Origin: Clostridia bacterium
GTDB lineage: Bacteria; Bacillota; Clostridia; Oscillospirales; UBA644
DNA: 63,711 nt
Direction: 5' to 3'
NCBI GenBank assembly: GCA_017623595.1
Contig: JAGAOU010000033.1
Coordinates: 1 to 63,711 of the forward strand
Shown: positions 43,442 through 50,776 of the stretch, in pieces
Layout: each line of letters starts with the position of its first letter
Position numbering within the stretch: the stretch's first letter is position 1
Made by a program: the position numbers and the translations under genes
Notes under the pieces: generated by a model
The model's input: only the letters and a program-made list of their open reading frames with translations
Told to the model about the DNA's origin: nothing
The model's database searches: none

Positions 43442-44593
43442 ATGAAACGGATCAAGAGCAATAAAATCATCCTTGCCGATCAACTTTTTGACGGCTATAT
43501 CTACTTTAACGAAAATAAAATTACCCACGTGACAACGGAAGAATTCCCCGTTGACCGAGAGTACGATCTGACCGACCTCTACGTCAGCCCCGGATTCATC
43601 GACATTCATACCCACGGCGGGGGCGGAAACCCCTTTGAAGGAAGTGTGGATCAAATCATCGAGGGATGCAACTTCCATCTGAAGCACGGCACCACCTCCA
43701 TCTGCCCCACAATCTCTGCGGCCCCCATTGACAGCATGGCCCGCTCGGTGGAACAGATCCGCAAAGCCATGTCCGATCCCCGTGTGCAGGGAACCATCCT
43801 CGGCGCCCATCTGGAGGGGCCCTATCTTTCCACGGCTCAAACCGGCGCCCAATGTGCGGACTTCATTCAGCCCCCTCGGGAAGAGGACTATCTTCCCCTG
43901 CTGAAAGCCCAGGGGGAGGTCATTGCCCGTTGGAGTTATGCCCCCGAATATGATACCAACCAAGCCTTTGCTAAGGCATTAAAGCAATACGGCATTATCG
44001 CCTCCGCAGGGCACACCGACGCCATCTACGCCGATATAAAAGCCGCCGCAGAGCAGGGCTGCAGGCTGATCACCCATCTGTATTCCTGCACCTCCACCAT
44101 CACCCGAGACCACGGATTCCGAAGGCTGGGCGTTATCGAATCGGCCTATCTGATGGACGATCTATTTGTGGAAATCATCTGCGACGGGAAGCATCTGCCC
44201 CCCGAACTGATTCGCCTGATCTATAAAATCAAAGGCCCCGACAGAATCGCCCTTGTCACCGACAGTCTGTCCCTTGCGGGAACCGATCAGACCCACGGAT
44301 TTATGCAAAGCACGGAATTCATCATCGAGGACGGGGTCTGCAAGCTGATCGACCGAAGCGCCTTTGCAGGCAGTATCGCAACGGCCGACCGTTTGGTGCG
44401 GGTTGCGGTACAACAAGGGGGAATCCCGCTCTTGGATGCCATCAAAATGATGACCCTCACCCCCGCAAACATCATGAATCTGGCACACAAAGGCCGCATC
44501 GCCGACGGCATGGATGCGGATTTTGCCGTCTTTGACGAGGACATCCACATCAAACACGTCTTCGCACGGGGAACGCTCCTGGCGGAAGGATAA
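43442..44593 (+). CDS. nagA: N-acetylglucosamine-6-phosphate deacetylase
   Basis: 383 aa. Amidohydrolase fold with HTHGGGG, GAHLEGPYLS (metal Glu), GHTDA, HLYSCTS and VTDSL. Removes acetate from GlcNAc-6-P, the product of MurQ and of GlcNAc kinase. One oddity: HLYSCTS replaces the common HLFNAM. Confidence 0.95.
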   Translation: MKRIKSNKIILADQLFDGYIYFNENKITHVTTEEFPVDREYDLTDLYVSPGFIDIHTHGGGGNPFEGSVDQIIEGCNFHLKHGTTSICPTISAAPIDSMARSVEQIRKAMSDPRVQGTILGAHLEGPYLSTAQTGAQCADFIQPPREEDYLPLLKAQGEVIARWSYAPEYDTNQAFAKALKQYGIIASAGHTDAIYADIKAAAEQGCRLITHLYSCTSTITRDHGFRRLGVIESAYLMDDLFVEIICDGKHLPPELIRLIYKIKGPDRIALVTDSLSLAGTDQTHGFMQSTEFIIEDGVCKLIDRSAFAGSIATADRLVRVAVQQGGIPLLDAIKMMTLTPANIMNLAHKGRIADGMDADFAVFDEDIHIKHVFARGTLLAEG

Positions 44594-44683
44594 TCCGCTG
44601 AAAATCGACCCCGCCGCAAGCAGGCGGCAGACAATAAAAAATCATAACTGAACTCCATGGTATGGCACAAAAGGAGTGTTGAA

Positions 44684-46507
44684 ATGTTAACAAGCAGAAT
44701 TCGGGAATGCAACGGAAAACCTGTCCTGTTTATTACCGATCAGCCCGTTGCGGCAATGGCGTACACCACCTATTTTGAAGAGCGCAGTCGCTACGAGGAT
44801 TTCATCGAGGCAGGATATCGCATTTTCTTCGTCAACGTTTCCTTCACCACCGCACCCATCAACAGTTACAAAACGGGATTTACCCCCTTCAATATCGGTG
44901 TTTTTAAGGATCCCTGCCATCCCGATTATTCGGAATTCGAGGACGCAGTACATAAAATTCTGAAAAAATGCCCCGATGCTGTCATCTTTCCCCGTATCTA
45001 CGTCAGCATGCCCCAATGGTGGGTCAAAGCGCATCCCGACGAAGTAATTCCCACAAAAAAAGGCGGATTGCGGGAAATTCTCTTCTCCGAGGTCTTTCGG
45101 AAGGACGGAGCCGCTCTGCTGACCCAATTGGTCCGACACATAAAAGCATCCGACTACGCACCCCGTATAGGTGGATGGCAGCTCTGCGGAGGACAAACGC
45201 AGGAATGGTTCCATCCCGACATGAACGGATGTCTCAGCCCCGCCGCAGAAAAATACTACCGTTCCTGGGTCAAGCAAACCTTTGGAGAAGATAACGCAAC
45301 CATTCCTCCGTCGGAGGTATTTCAGTATAAGGGAACCGTGGTTCAGACCGACGAAAACGCAAGACGGTATTCGATCTTCTGCAACGAGGGGGTTGCGAAA
45401 AGCATTGATTACTTCGCAAAAACCCTGAAAGAGGAAACCGATTTCACCCAAGTGGTGGGTGCCTTCTACGGATATTCTTTCGAAGCGAACAATTCCGTAC
45501 TCTTCGGATCTCACGGATTGCGTTGTCTGTTGGACTCTCCGTATCTTGACTTTTTCTCCTCCCCCAATGCCTATACCTGCAACCGTGCCTTCGGCATCGA
45601 TTGGGCAGATATGATCCCCGTAGATTCGGTCAAACACCATCAAAAGCTTCCCTTTATCGAATGTGACATCCGCACTTATTTGACCACAAGCATTCAGGCC
45701 GCCCGCCCGGGGCGCTATCCCGACGATATTTACAAGACAAAAAACGGAACCTCGGTATGGGAGGGACCGCCCACCCCCGAGCTTTCAAGAGAAGCTCTGC
45801 GCAAATCCTTTGCCCATCAACTGACAAAAGCATCTGCCATCTGGTGGTTCGACATGTGGGGCGGTTGGTACAATGACCCCATTCTCATGGACGAGCTGAA
45901 CCGCATGAGACAATACTACGAAAAGGACGCGCAAACGCAAGAGCCTTCCCCTCTGTCACCGGAGGTGGTCTTCTTTGCAGATGAAACGGGTTATGCAAAT
46001 CTGTTCAGCGGCTCCCCTCAGCTAAGCGGTCATTTTGAACCGGGCGGACTGATCATCACCCGCACCGCCATGGGAACGGTGGGTGCTCCCTACGACTCCT
46101 GCCTGACCGAAGATGCCGAAACACTCCTCGGCAATTACAAAGCCGCCATCTTCCCCTTCCCCGTCCCCTCCGAGGCGGGCAAGCGAGCCATGGAGCTTTG
46201 CGATGCAATGAACATCCCCTACCTTACCGCAACTCCCGACCACTACACCTTGACCACTGATGAAATCCGCGCCTTTTTGAAGGAAAAGGGAATCCACCTT
46301 TACACCGAAGAGCAAAACGTGGTCTACGTGGGGAACGGATACCTGGCCCTCCACGCAGCGACAGGCGGCACAAAAACCGTGACATTGCCCCAAAAGATGC
46401 GCGTCACCCCCATTTTCGGAACTGAGATCTCCCCCCAAGTCACGGACAAGGTCCGCTTTGAACTGAACGAAAACGGCACCGCTTTGTTCCGCATACAAAA
46501 AGCATAA
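44684..46507 (+). CDS. GH42-like glycoside hydrolase (beta-galactosidase-fold), cytosolic
   Basis: 607 aa without signal peptide. TIM-barrel sequence with QLCGGQTQEWFHPD (candidate acid/base region), DFFSSPNAYTCNR and FIECDIRT (candidate nucleophile Glu, cf. the E-x-D-x-RT pattern). A flavodoxin-like/trimerisation-type domain (about residues 420-540) and a small beta C-terminal domain follow. It resembles uncharacterised GH42-clan proteins. The substrate is unknown; by context it is a beta-linked amino-sugar or hexose glycoside. AAAGGAG precedes the ATG. It ends the operon. Confidence 0.75.
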   Translation: MLTSRIRECNGKPVLFITDQPVAAMAYTTYFEERSRYEDFIEAGYRIFFVNVSFTTAPINSYKTGFTPFNIGVFKDPCHPDYSEFEDAVHKILKKCPDAVIFPRIYVSMPQWWVKAHPDEVIPTKKGGLREILFSEVFRKDGAALLTQLVRHIKASDYAPRIGGWQLCGGQTQEWFHPDMNGCLSPAAEKYYRSWVKQTFGEDNATIPPSEVFQYKGTVVQTDENARRYSIFCNEGVAKSIDYFAKTLKEETDFTQVVGAFYGYSFEANNSVLFGSHGLRCLLDSPYLDFFSSPNAYTCNRAFGIDWADMIPVDSVKHHQKLPFIECDIRTYLTTSIQAARPGRYPDDIYKTKNGTSVWEGPPTPELSREALRKSFAHQLTKASAIWWFDMWGGWYNDPILMDELNRMRQYYEKDAQTQEPSPLSPEVVFFADETGYANLFSGSPQLSGHFEPGGLIITRTAMGTVGAPYDSCLTEDAETLLGNYKAAIFPFPVPSEAGKRAMELCDAMNIPYLTATPDHYTLTTDEIRAFLKEKGIHLYTEEQNVVYVGNGYLALHAATGGTKTVTLPQKMRVTPIFGTEISPQVTDKVRFELNENGTALFRIQKA

Positions 46508-46513
46508 ACAATC

Positions 46514-46556
46514 AAAAAAGGATGTCCTCCCCACGGGAAGTCATCCTTTTTTTTAC
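46514..46556 (+). terminator. Terminator of the sugar operon
   Basis: 11-bp stem (46514-46524 with 46542-46552) followed by T-run; A-rich left side may also serve the convergent DeoR gene. Confidence 0.8.
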
Positions 46557-46564
46557 AGTTTTAC

Positions 46565-46580
46565 AAACCGTTTCGGTTTA
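46565..46580. repeat. 16-bp palindromic repeat, copy C (variant)
   Basis: AAACCGTTTCGGTTTA, inverted arms AAACCG/CGGTTT. It overlaps the stop codon of the DeoR gene; two or three positions differ from copies A and B. Confidence 0.7.
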
Positions 46581-47264
46581 TTTTTCATCGATTCTTTCAA
46601 TTTTGTCCGAGCAGGGAATACAGTAGGGATAGGATTGCCCGATCTTTGAGGAATCACAAAGAAAATATCCCCTTTCGCTCCGTTCCAGCATAGCTATTTT
46701 TATATCCCGTTCCGGTTTAGAAGAATCAAAAGCTTCATCATCACGAACTCCGCGGGCAGAAAAGAAGCATTTATGAGCACGAATTCCCCGCACAAAGGCC
46801 TCGGCATCCGATCCCACAAGGGCTACCGACTCGGTCAGCATCTCTCCGCCCGTACAGAAATTTTTTACTTTCATCTCAGACAAAACCACGCAAAGAAGAG
46901 GATTGTTGGTGATCACCGTCACATCCTTGCCTTTCAAATAGGGGGCCATAAAATAGGTTGTGGAGGACGCATCCAGAAAAATCGTCTCCCCCTCCCGTAC
47001 CAAGCGAGCCGCCTTTGCGCAAATCCTCTTCTTTTCGGGGATATGGGTCGCAGCTCGTAACGCAAGGGGCAACTGCTCCGCATAGGTCTCGGTCAAAACG
47101 GCACCGCCGAAGGTCCTCTTCAACATTCCCTTCTGCTCCAACTCAGTCAGATCCCGACGCACAGTGGCAGGCGAATAAAAAAGCGTGCCGCAAATCTCCT
47201 TGACCGTCATCTCTCCGGCATCCCGAAGTAACCGCAAAATATCATTTTGTCGCCGATTTTTCAT
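46578..47264 (-). CDS. DeoR/GlpR-family transcriptional regulator
   Basis: 228 aa. N-terminal DeoR HTH (RRQNDILRLLRDAGEMTVKE, then SPATVRRDL), and a sugar-phosphate-sensing domain with IFLDASSTTYFMAPYL and TNNPLL. It probably responds to a sugar phosphate and controls the adjacent operons. ATG at 47262-47264 with GGAGG upstream. Divergent to the glycerol-1-P dehydrogenase operon with back-to-back promoters. Confidence 0.92.
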   Translation of the reverse strand: MKNRRQNDILRLLRDAGEMTVKEICGTLFYSPATVRRDLTELEQKGMLKRTFGGAVLTETYAEQLPLALRAATHIPEKKRICAKAARLVREGETIFLDASSTTYFMAPYLKGKDVTVITNNPLLCVVLSEMKVKNFCTGGEMLTESVALVGSDAEAFVRGIRAHKCFFSARGVRDDEAFDSSKPERDIKIAMLERSERGYFLCDSSKIGQSYPYCIPCSDKIERIDEK

Positions 47265-47308
47265 ATATTCCTCCAAAAAACAATCAATTTCAATCATATA
47301 TCCCCCTT

Positions 47309-47337
47309 ATTATAGATCATCTCTGATCGTTTGTCAA
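47309..47337 (-). promoter_or_regulatory. DeoR gene promoter with internal palindrome
   Basis: Minus strand: TTGACA, 17 bp, TATAAT. The spacer contains the inverted repeat GATCA-TCTC-TGATC (47315-47328), a likely autoregulatory operator. Confidence 0.8.
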
Positions 47338-47352
47338 GAGATTGCGAAAGAA

Positions 47353-47381
47353 TTGACAAAAAAGAGCAAAACGAGTATAAT
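47353..47381 (+). promoter_or_regulatory. Promoter of the glycerol-1-phosphate dehydrogenase operon
   Basis: TTGACA, 17 bp, TATAAT, 27 bp before the ATG; 15 bp from the divergent DeoR promoter. Confidence 0.88.
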
Positions 47382-47407
47382 AAAGAAAAAAATATCGGGA
47401 GGAACCT

Positions 47408-48703
47408 ATGGAACTCACGGATATTCTGAATCGTGATATAATCTGCCCCTGTGGGCGCACCCACCGTTGCGACATTCGCCGACTCTGCATCGAAGAAGGC
47501 GCCCTTGACCGACTGTCCGACCTGGTCACGGAGTCGCATGTGCTGCTCGTAGCGGACACAAACACTTGGGCCGTCTGCGGTGAAGCGGTGCTGTCACAGT
47601 TGAAACATCGGGTGGAGAACCGTTGTATCTTCCAACGACAGGGACATCTTGTTCCCAACGAAGAGAGCCTTGAGGAATTGAGATCCCACATTACCGAGCA
47701 CACCGATTTAATTCTGGGCATCGGCTCGGGCGTCATCAACGATCTGTGCAAATATGTTTCATGGCAAAAGAACCTTCCCTGCGGCATTGTGGCCACCGCC
47801 CCCTCCATGGACGGATTCGCCTCCAGCGGGGCGGCCATGATTCTAAAGGGAATGAAGGTCACAGAAACCACCCATGCCCCCGATCTGATTCTGGGGGATG
47901 TAACCCTGCTGAAGCAGGCACCCATGAATATGATACGCTCAGGATATGCGGATATCATCGGAAAATACAGTGCTCTAAATGATTGGAAGCTGAGTGAACA
48001 AATCTACGGAGAGTATCTGTGCCCCATGGTTTATGATCTGGTCAAGGAAAAAACCGACGCCATCCGCGCCGCGGCAAAGGACTTGAACCAACGGGATCCC
48101 GAAGCCATCCGTCGGCTGACCGAAACGCTGGTTCTCATCGGAGCATGCCTTACCCTTTTGTCCACTACCCGTCCCGGATCGGGAAGCGAGCATCATCTGT
48201 CCCACTATTTTGAAATCACCGGGCTGATTGAGAAAAAGCCCTATTTTCTCCACGGCACCGATGTTGGGTATTCAACCATCGTCACAGCAGGGCTGAGAGA
48301 AAAGATCTGCACTGTAGCATCGCCCGACTTCCAAAGCATCTCCAAAGAAGCACGTGAGGCCTGCTACCGCAAGATTTATAAGGAATTCTGGCCGGAGGTT
48401 CAGGCATTGCAACAAAAGGCCGGACGATACGACACCCCCATTTATCACCGCTATCGGGAACATTGGGGGGATGTGATCAAAATACTTTCGGAATGTCCCA
48501 CCGCCGCAGAAATCGCCGAAATGCTCACAGATGCGGGCTTCGATCTGTCCGAATTTGAAGCACTGTACGGCAAAGAAAGAATAGAGCGAGGCATCTGGTT
48601 CGGCAAAGACCTGAAGGACCGCTATTCGGTACTATGGCTTTACTATGATCTGTTTATCAATGAAAGCGAGGCAAAAAACATCTATGAATCAAAACACCTT
48701 TGA
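47408..48703 (+). CDS. sn-glycerol-1-phosphate dehydrogenase (AraM/EgsA family)
   Basis: 431 aa. Fe/Zn-ADH-like fold with GIGSGVINDLCKY, TAPSMDGFASSGAAM, SGYADIIGKYSALNDW and the metal site GSGSEHHLSHYFE. Reduces dihydroxyacetone phosphate to glycerol-1-phosphate, the archaeal-type enantiomer; Bacillus AraM is the bacterial example. The C-terminal extension (about 100 aa) fits AraM length. The pair with a SIS protein suggests a sugar-phosphate rather than lipid role here. Confidence 0.88.
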   Translation: MELTDILNRDIICPCGRTHRCDIRRLCIEEGALDRLSDLVTESHVLLVADTNTWAVCGEAVLSQLKHRVENRCIFQRQGHLVPNEESLEELRSHITEHTDLILGIGSGVINDLCKYVSWQKNLPCGIVATAPSMDGFASSGAAMILKGMKVTETTHAPDLILGDVTLLKQAPMNMIRSGYADIIGKYSALNDWKLSEQIYGEYLCPMVYDLVKEKTDAIRAAAKDLNQRDPEAIRRLTETLVLIGACLTLLSTTRPGSGSEHHLSHYFEITGLIEKKPYFLHGTDVGYSTIVTAGLREKICTVASPDFQSISKEAREACYRKIYKEFWPEVQALQQKAGRYDTPIYHRYREHWGDVIKILSECPTAAEIAEMLTDAGFDLSEFEALYGKERIERGIWFGKDLKDRYSVLWLYYDLFINESEAKNIYESKHL

Positions 48704-49280
48704 GTTCATGCGTGCCGCCGTAAAGGCGGAACAAGTCGCCCTTGCCGCTCTGTGGGAAACCATGGATCGCAAATCCTTTGAGACAGCACTGCAATATATT
48801 CTCGATTCCGACCTTGTCATCACCACGGCCTGCGGCTCCTCCGGCTTTGCGGCAAAGAAATTCTCCCATTCCCTCTGCTGTGTCAACAAGCCCGCAAAAT
48901 TTGTCCCGCCCTCGGAAGGAGTTCACGGAGGAATGGGAGCTCTACAACCGAACAACCTGTTGATCCTCGTTTCCAAGGGCGGAAAAACCGAGGAATTACT
49001 GCCCATGGCGGAAATCGCAAGGCGTAAAGGGTGTAAAACAGCCTTGGTCACAGCAAAGAAAGATTCCCTCTTGGCAGAACTCTGCGACGTACTTTTATTA
49101 CTTCCCGATGTCCCGGAAGCAGACCGATATCAGGTCATGTCCACCGCCAGTTTTTCGGCAAACATCGCTATCTTTGATGCCTTGATGATGGGCGTCATGG
49201 AGGAAACGGGCTACACCGATCGAGATTTTGCGCTCATCCACCCGGGTGGCGCCGTCGGAAAACGCATTGCAAAACCGTAA
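48684..49280 (+). CDS. SIS-domain sugar isomerase (KpsF/GutQ-like, no CBS domains)
   Basis: 198 aa. SIS fold with TTACGSSGFAAKK, EGVHGGMGALQ, SKGGKTEELL and a C-terminal HPGGAVGKRI, the KpsF/KdsD signature. Likely interconverts an aldose- and ketose-phosphate such as arabinose-5-P/ribulose-5-P. It lacks CBS domains and LPS-type context. It overlaps the upstream gene by 20 bp. Confidence 0.85.
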   Translation: MNQNTFEFMRAAVKAEQVALAALWETMDRKSFETALQYILDSDLVITTACGSSGFAAKKFSHSLCCVNKPAKFVPPSEGVHGGMGALQPNNLLILVSKGGKTEELLPMAEIARRKGCKTALVTAKKDSLLAELCDVLLLLPDVPEADRYQVMSTASFSANIAIFDALMMGVMEETGYTDRDFALIHPGGAVGKRIAKP

Positions 49281-49291
49281 CCAAAGCACAA

Positions 49292-49323
49292 AACGGAGAC
49301 GCCTCACAGGAAGCGTCTCCGTT
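49292..49323. terminator. Bidirectional hairpin between convergent genes
   Basis: Perfect 11-bp stem AACGGAGACGC/GCGTCTCCGTT, 10-nt loop, T-rich after the right arm. Confidence 0.75.
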
Positions 49324-49341
49324 GTTTTCGGTTCAAATCGG

Positions 49342-49905
49342 TCAAAAGGTCTGTTTTTCCCGGTAACCGTGGGTATAAGCATACCGGGAATAGGGCTTTT
49401 TATCGGTCAAAACGGTCAGCACATTCCGCTCCACACGCTCCCGCATCAGAAGCCGCGCCGCATCCATGGTGGCAGAAAAGGTGCTTTTGCCGACACTATC
49501 CACCCGATTGCGATCGTTGAGCTCCTTGGGGCCGTCCAAGGACAAGCCGATCAAGAATCCGTTCTGCCGAAAGAAACGGCAATAGGCTTCATCAAGAAGC
49601 GCTCCGTTGGTCTGCAAGCTATACTGCACCCTTGCCCGACATACATTTTTCTCCTGCACAAGACGGACAAATTCTTCATAAAACTCCCGTCCCGCCAACA
49701 GAGGCTCTCCCCCCTGAAACACAAACGAAATGTTCCGCGGCGCCGGGGCAAAAACCTTCGAAAGCAACTCCGAAACCGTCTCAGGCGCCATCATGCCGCA
49801 GTTTTTCAAAGAGCGTTGGGCGGAAACCTCTTCATAAAAGCAATAGCGGCACCGATACTGACACCGGGCAGAGGCGGGTTTGATGAGTAAGGTTATGTTC
49901 CGCAT
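49342..49905 (-). pseudogene. Truncated radical SAM protein (anaerobic sulfatase-maturase-like)
   Basis: 187 aa. The N-terminal part matches anSME-type proteins: LLIKPASARCQYRCRYCFY (CxxxCxxC), FQGGEPLL, QTNG and GLSLDGP. The family is normally about 370-400 aa with a C-terminal SPASM domain holding two more clusters. Here the frame ends after VLTVLTD plus a short tail, and a terminator follows within 20 bp, so the second half is missing. Start ATG at 49903-49905 (an alternative at 49920). A strong promoter remains. Confidence 0.75.
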
Positions 49906-49937
49906 CTCTACGAACCCCATTCTAATCTCTTGTCCCT

Positions 49938-49966
49938 ATTATATCAAATATAGAGTTTTTTGTCAA
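49938..49966 (-). promoter_or_regulatory. Promoter of the truncated radical SAM gene
   Basis: Minus strand: TTGACA, 17 bp, TATAAT; transcript start is expected about 25 bp before the ATG at 49905. Confidence 0.85.
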
Positions 49967-50100
49967 TATGACTTCACTAATATTTCTCAAAAACAGAGTA
50001 TAGGATAAGACGCAGCATAAAAACATGAAACAAAGACATTGAATCACAAAAAAGTCACAAAAACGACCTATGTTCTTTCATTCTTTATGATAGACTATAC

Positions 50101-50197
50101 TTGCGACACAGTTTAATATCTACCAAGACAGGCATACTATGTTAAAAACGTATGCTTTGATTTCTCATCCCTGTCTTGGAATGGAACTGTGTCGCAA
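50101..50197 (+). ncRNA. Structured RNA leader of unknown class
   Basis: 97 nt forming one long rod: closing helix of 13 perfect pairs (50101-50113 with 50185-50197), an asymmetric internal loop (9 and 5 nt), a second helix of 10 perfect pairs (50123-50132 with 50170-50179), a one-sided loop, and a GCATAC/GTATGC apical helix. A TATACT box sits at 50096-50101 with a poor -35. It is superficially 6S-like but about half the length. No SRP, tmRNA, RNase P or T-box signatures. A terminator follows 25 nt later. The remainder of 49967-50095 shows nothing recognisable. Confidence 0.6.
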
Positions 50198-50221
50198 CAG
50201 ATGGTCATCGCAACGTTTTTG

Positions 50222-50250
50222 GTGCGTGGCTTCGGCGACGCACTTTTTTT
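50222..50250 (+). terminator. Terminator between the structured RNA and the lipoprotein gene
   Basis: GTGCGT/ACGCAC stem with inner GC pairs and TTCG tetraloop, then T7. It ends 36 bp before the next start codon, leaving no room for a separate promoter, so it may be an attenuator. Confidence 0.8.
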
Positions 50251-50286
50251 ATAACGTTGAACATAGTATGAAAGGAAGATATCAAC

Positions 50287-50721
50287 ATGAAAAAAACATT
50301 TACTCTGATGCTCTGCCTCTGCCTTCTGCTTGCCACATTCTCCGGTTGCATTCCTGAGGAATCAACAGAGAATGCAGACACCTCATTCGGAACAAACGCA
50401 ACCATTTTGACTCCCAAAACGGATAATACAAATGTAGCAACAACCTCAGATAAAGAGTCCTCAAAAGAAACATCTTCAAGCAAAACCGAAAACACAAGTG
50501 AAACAAAACAACCCTCAACAACTTCAGACAAAACATCCTCAACAACCTCAAGCAACTCTTCCGAAACATCCGAACAAATAAAAGATGTGGTTTACATTTA
50601 TCCTACGGGCACAAAGTACCACAGCAATTCATCCTGCTCCAGAAAAAATAATGCCCCAACAGAAATTTCCATTGAAAAAGCAGAATCGCAAGGATATTCT
50701 CCCTGCAAAAAATGCCACTAA
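50287..50721 (+). CDS. Small lipoprotein with C-terminal cysteine (Ada-like zinc) motif
   Basis: 144 aa. Signal peptide with lipobox FSGC, a Ser/Thr/Lys-rich linker (about residues 30-95), and a C-terminal 45-aa module with YHSNSSCSRKN and GYSPCKKCH. This is the zinc-binding pattern often found at the end of secreted nucleases and Ada-like modules. The module is probably displayed on the outer membrane face as a metal- or nucleic-acid-binding tag. AAAGGAAG precedes the ATG. Confidence 0.8.
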   Translation: MKKTFTLMLCLCLLLATFSGCIPEESTENADTSFGTNATILTPKTDNTNVATTSDKESSKETSSSKTENTSETKQPSTTSDKTSSTTSSNSSETSEQIKDVVYIYPTGTKYHSNSSCSRKNNAPTEISIEKAESQGYSPCKKCH

Positions 50722-50725
50722 TGAC

Positions 50726-50761
50726 AAAATCGCCTGCGAAATATTTCGCAGGCGATTTTTC
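50726..50761. terminator. Bidirectional terminator between convergent genes
   Basis: 17-bp perfect palindromic arms (50726-50742 and 50743-50759), with A/T runs on both sides. Confidence 0.9.
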
Positions 50762-50776
50762 TTTGATATTTTTCTG

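Noticed and set aside
50101..50197. 6S RNA or small SRP RNA
   Set aside because: The rod shape suggests 6S, but it is about half the usual length. The conserved SRP apical sequence is absent. Left as unknown structured RNA.
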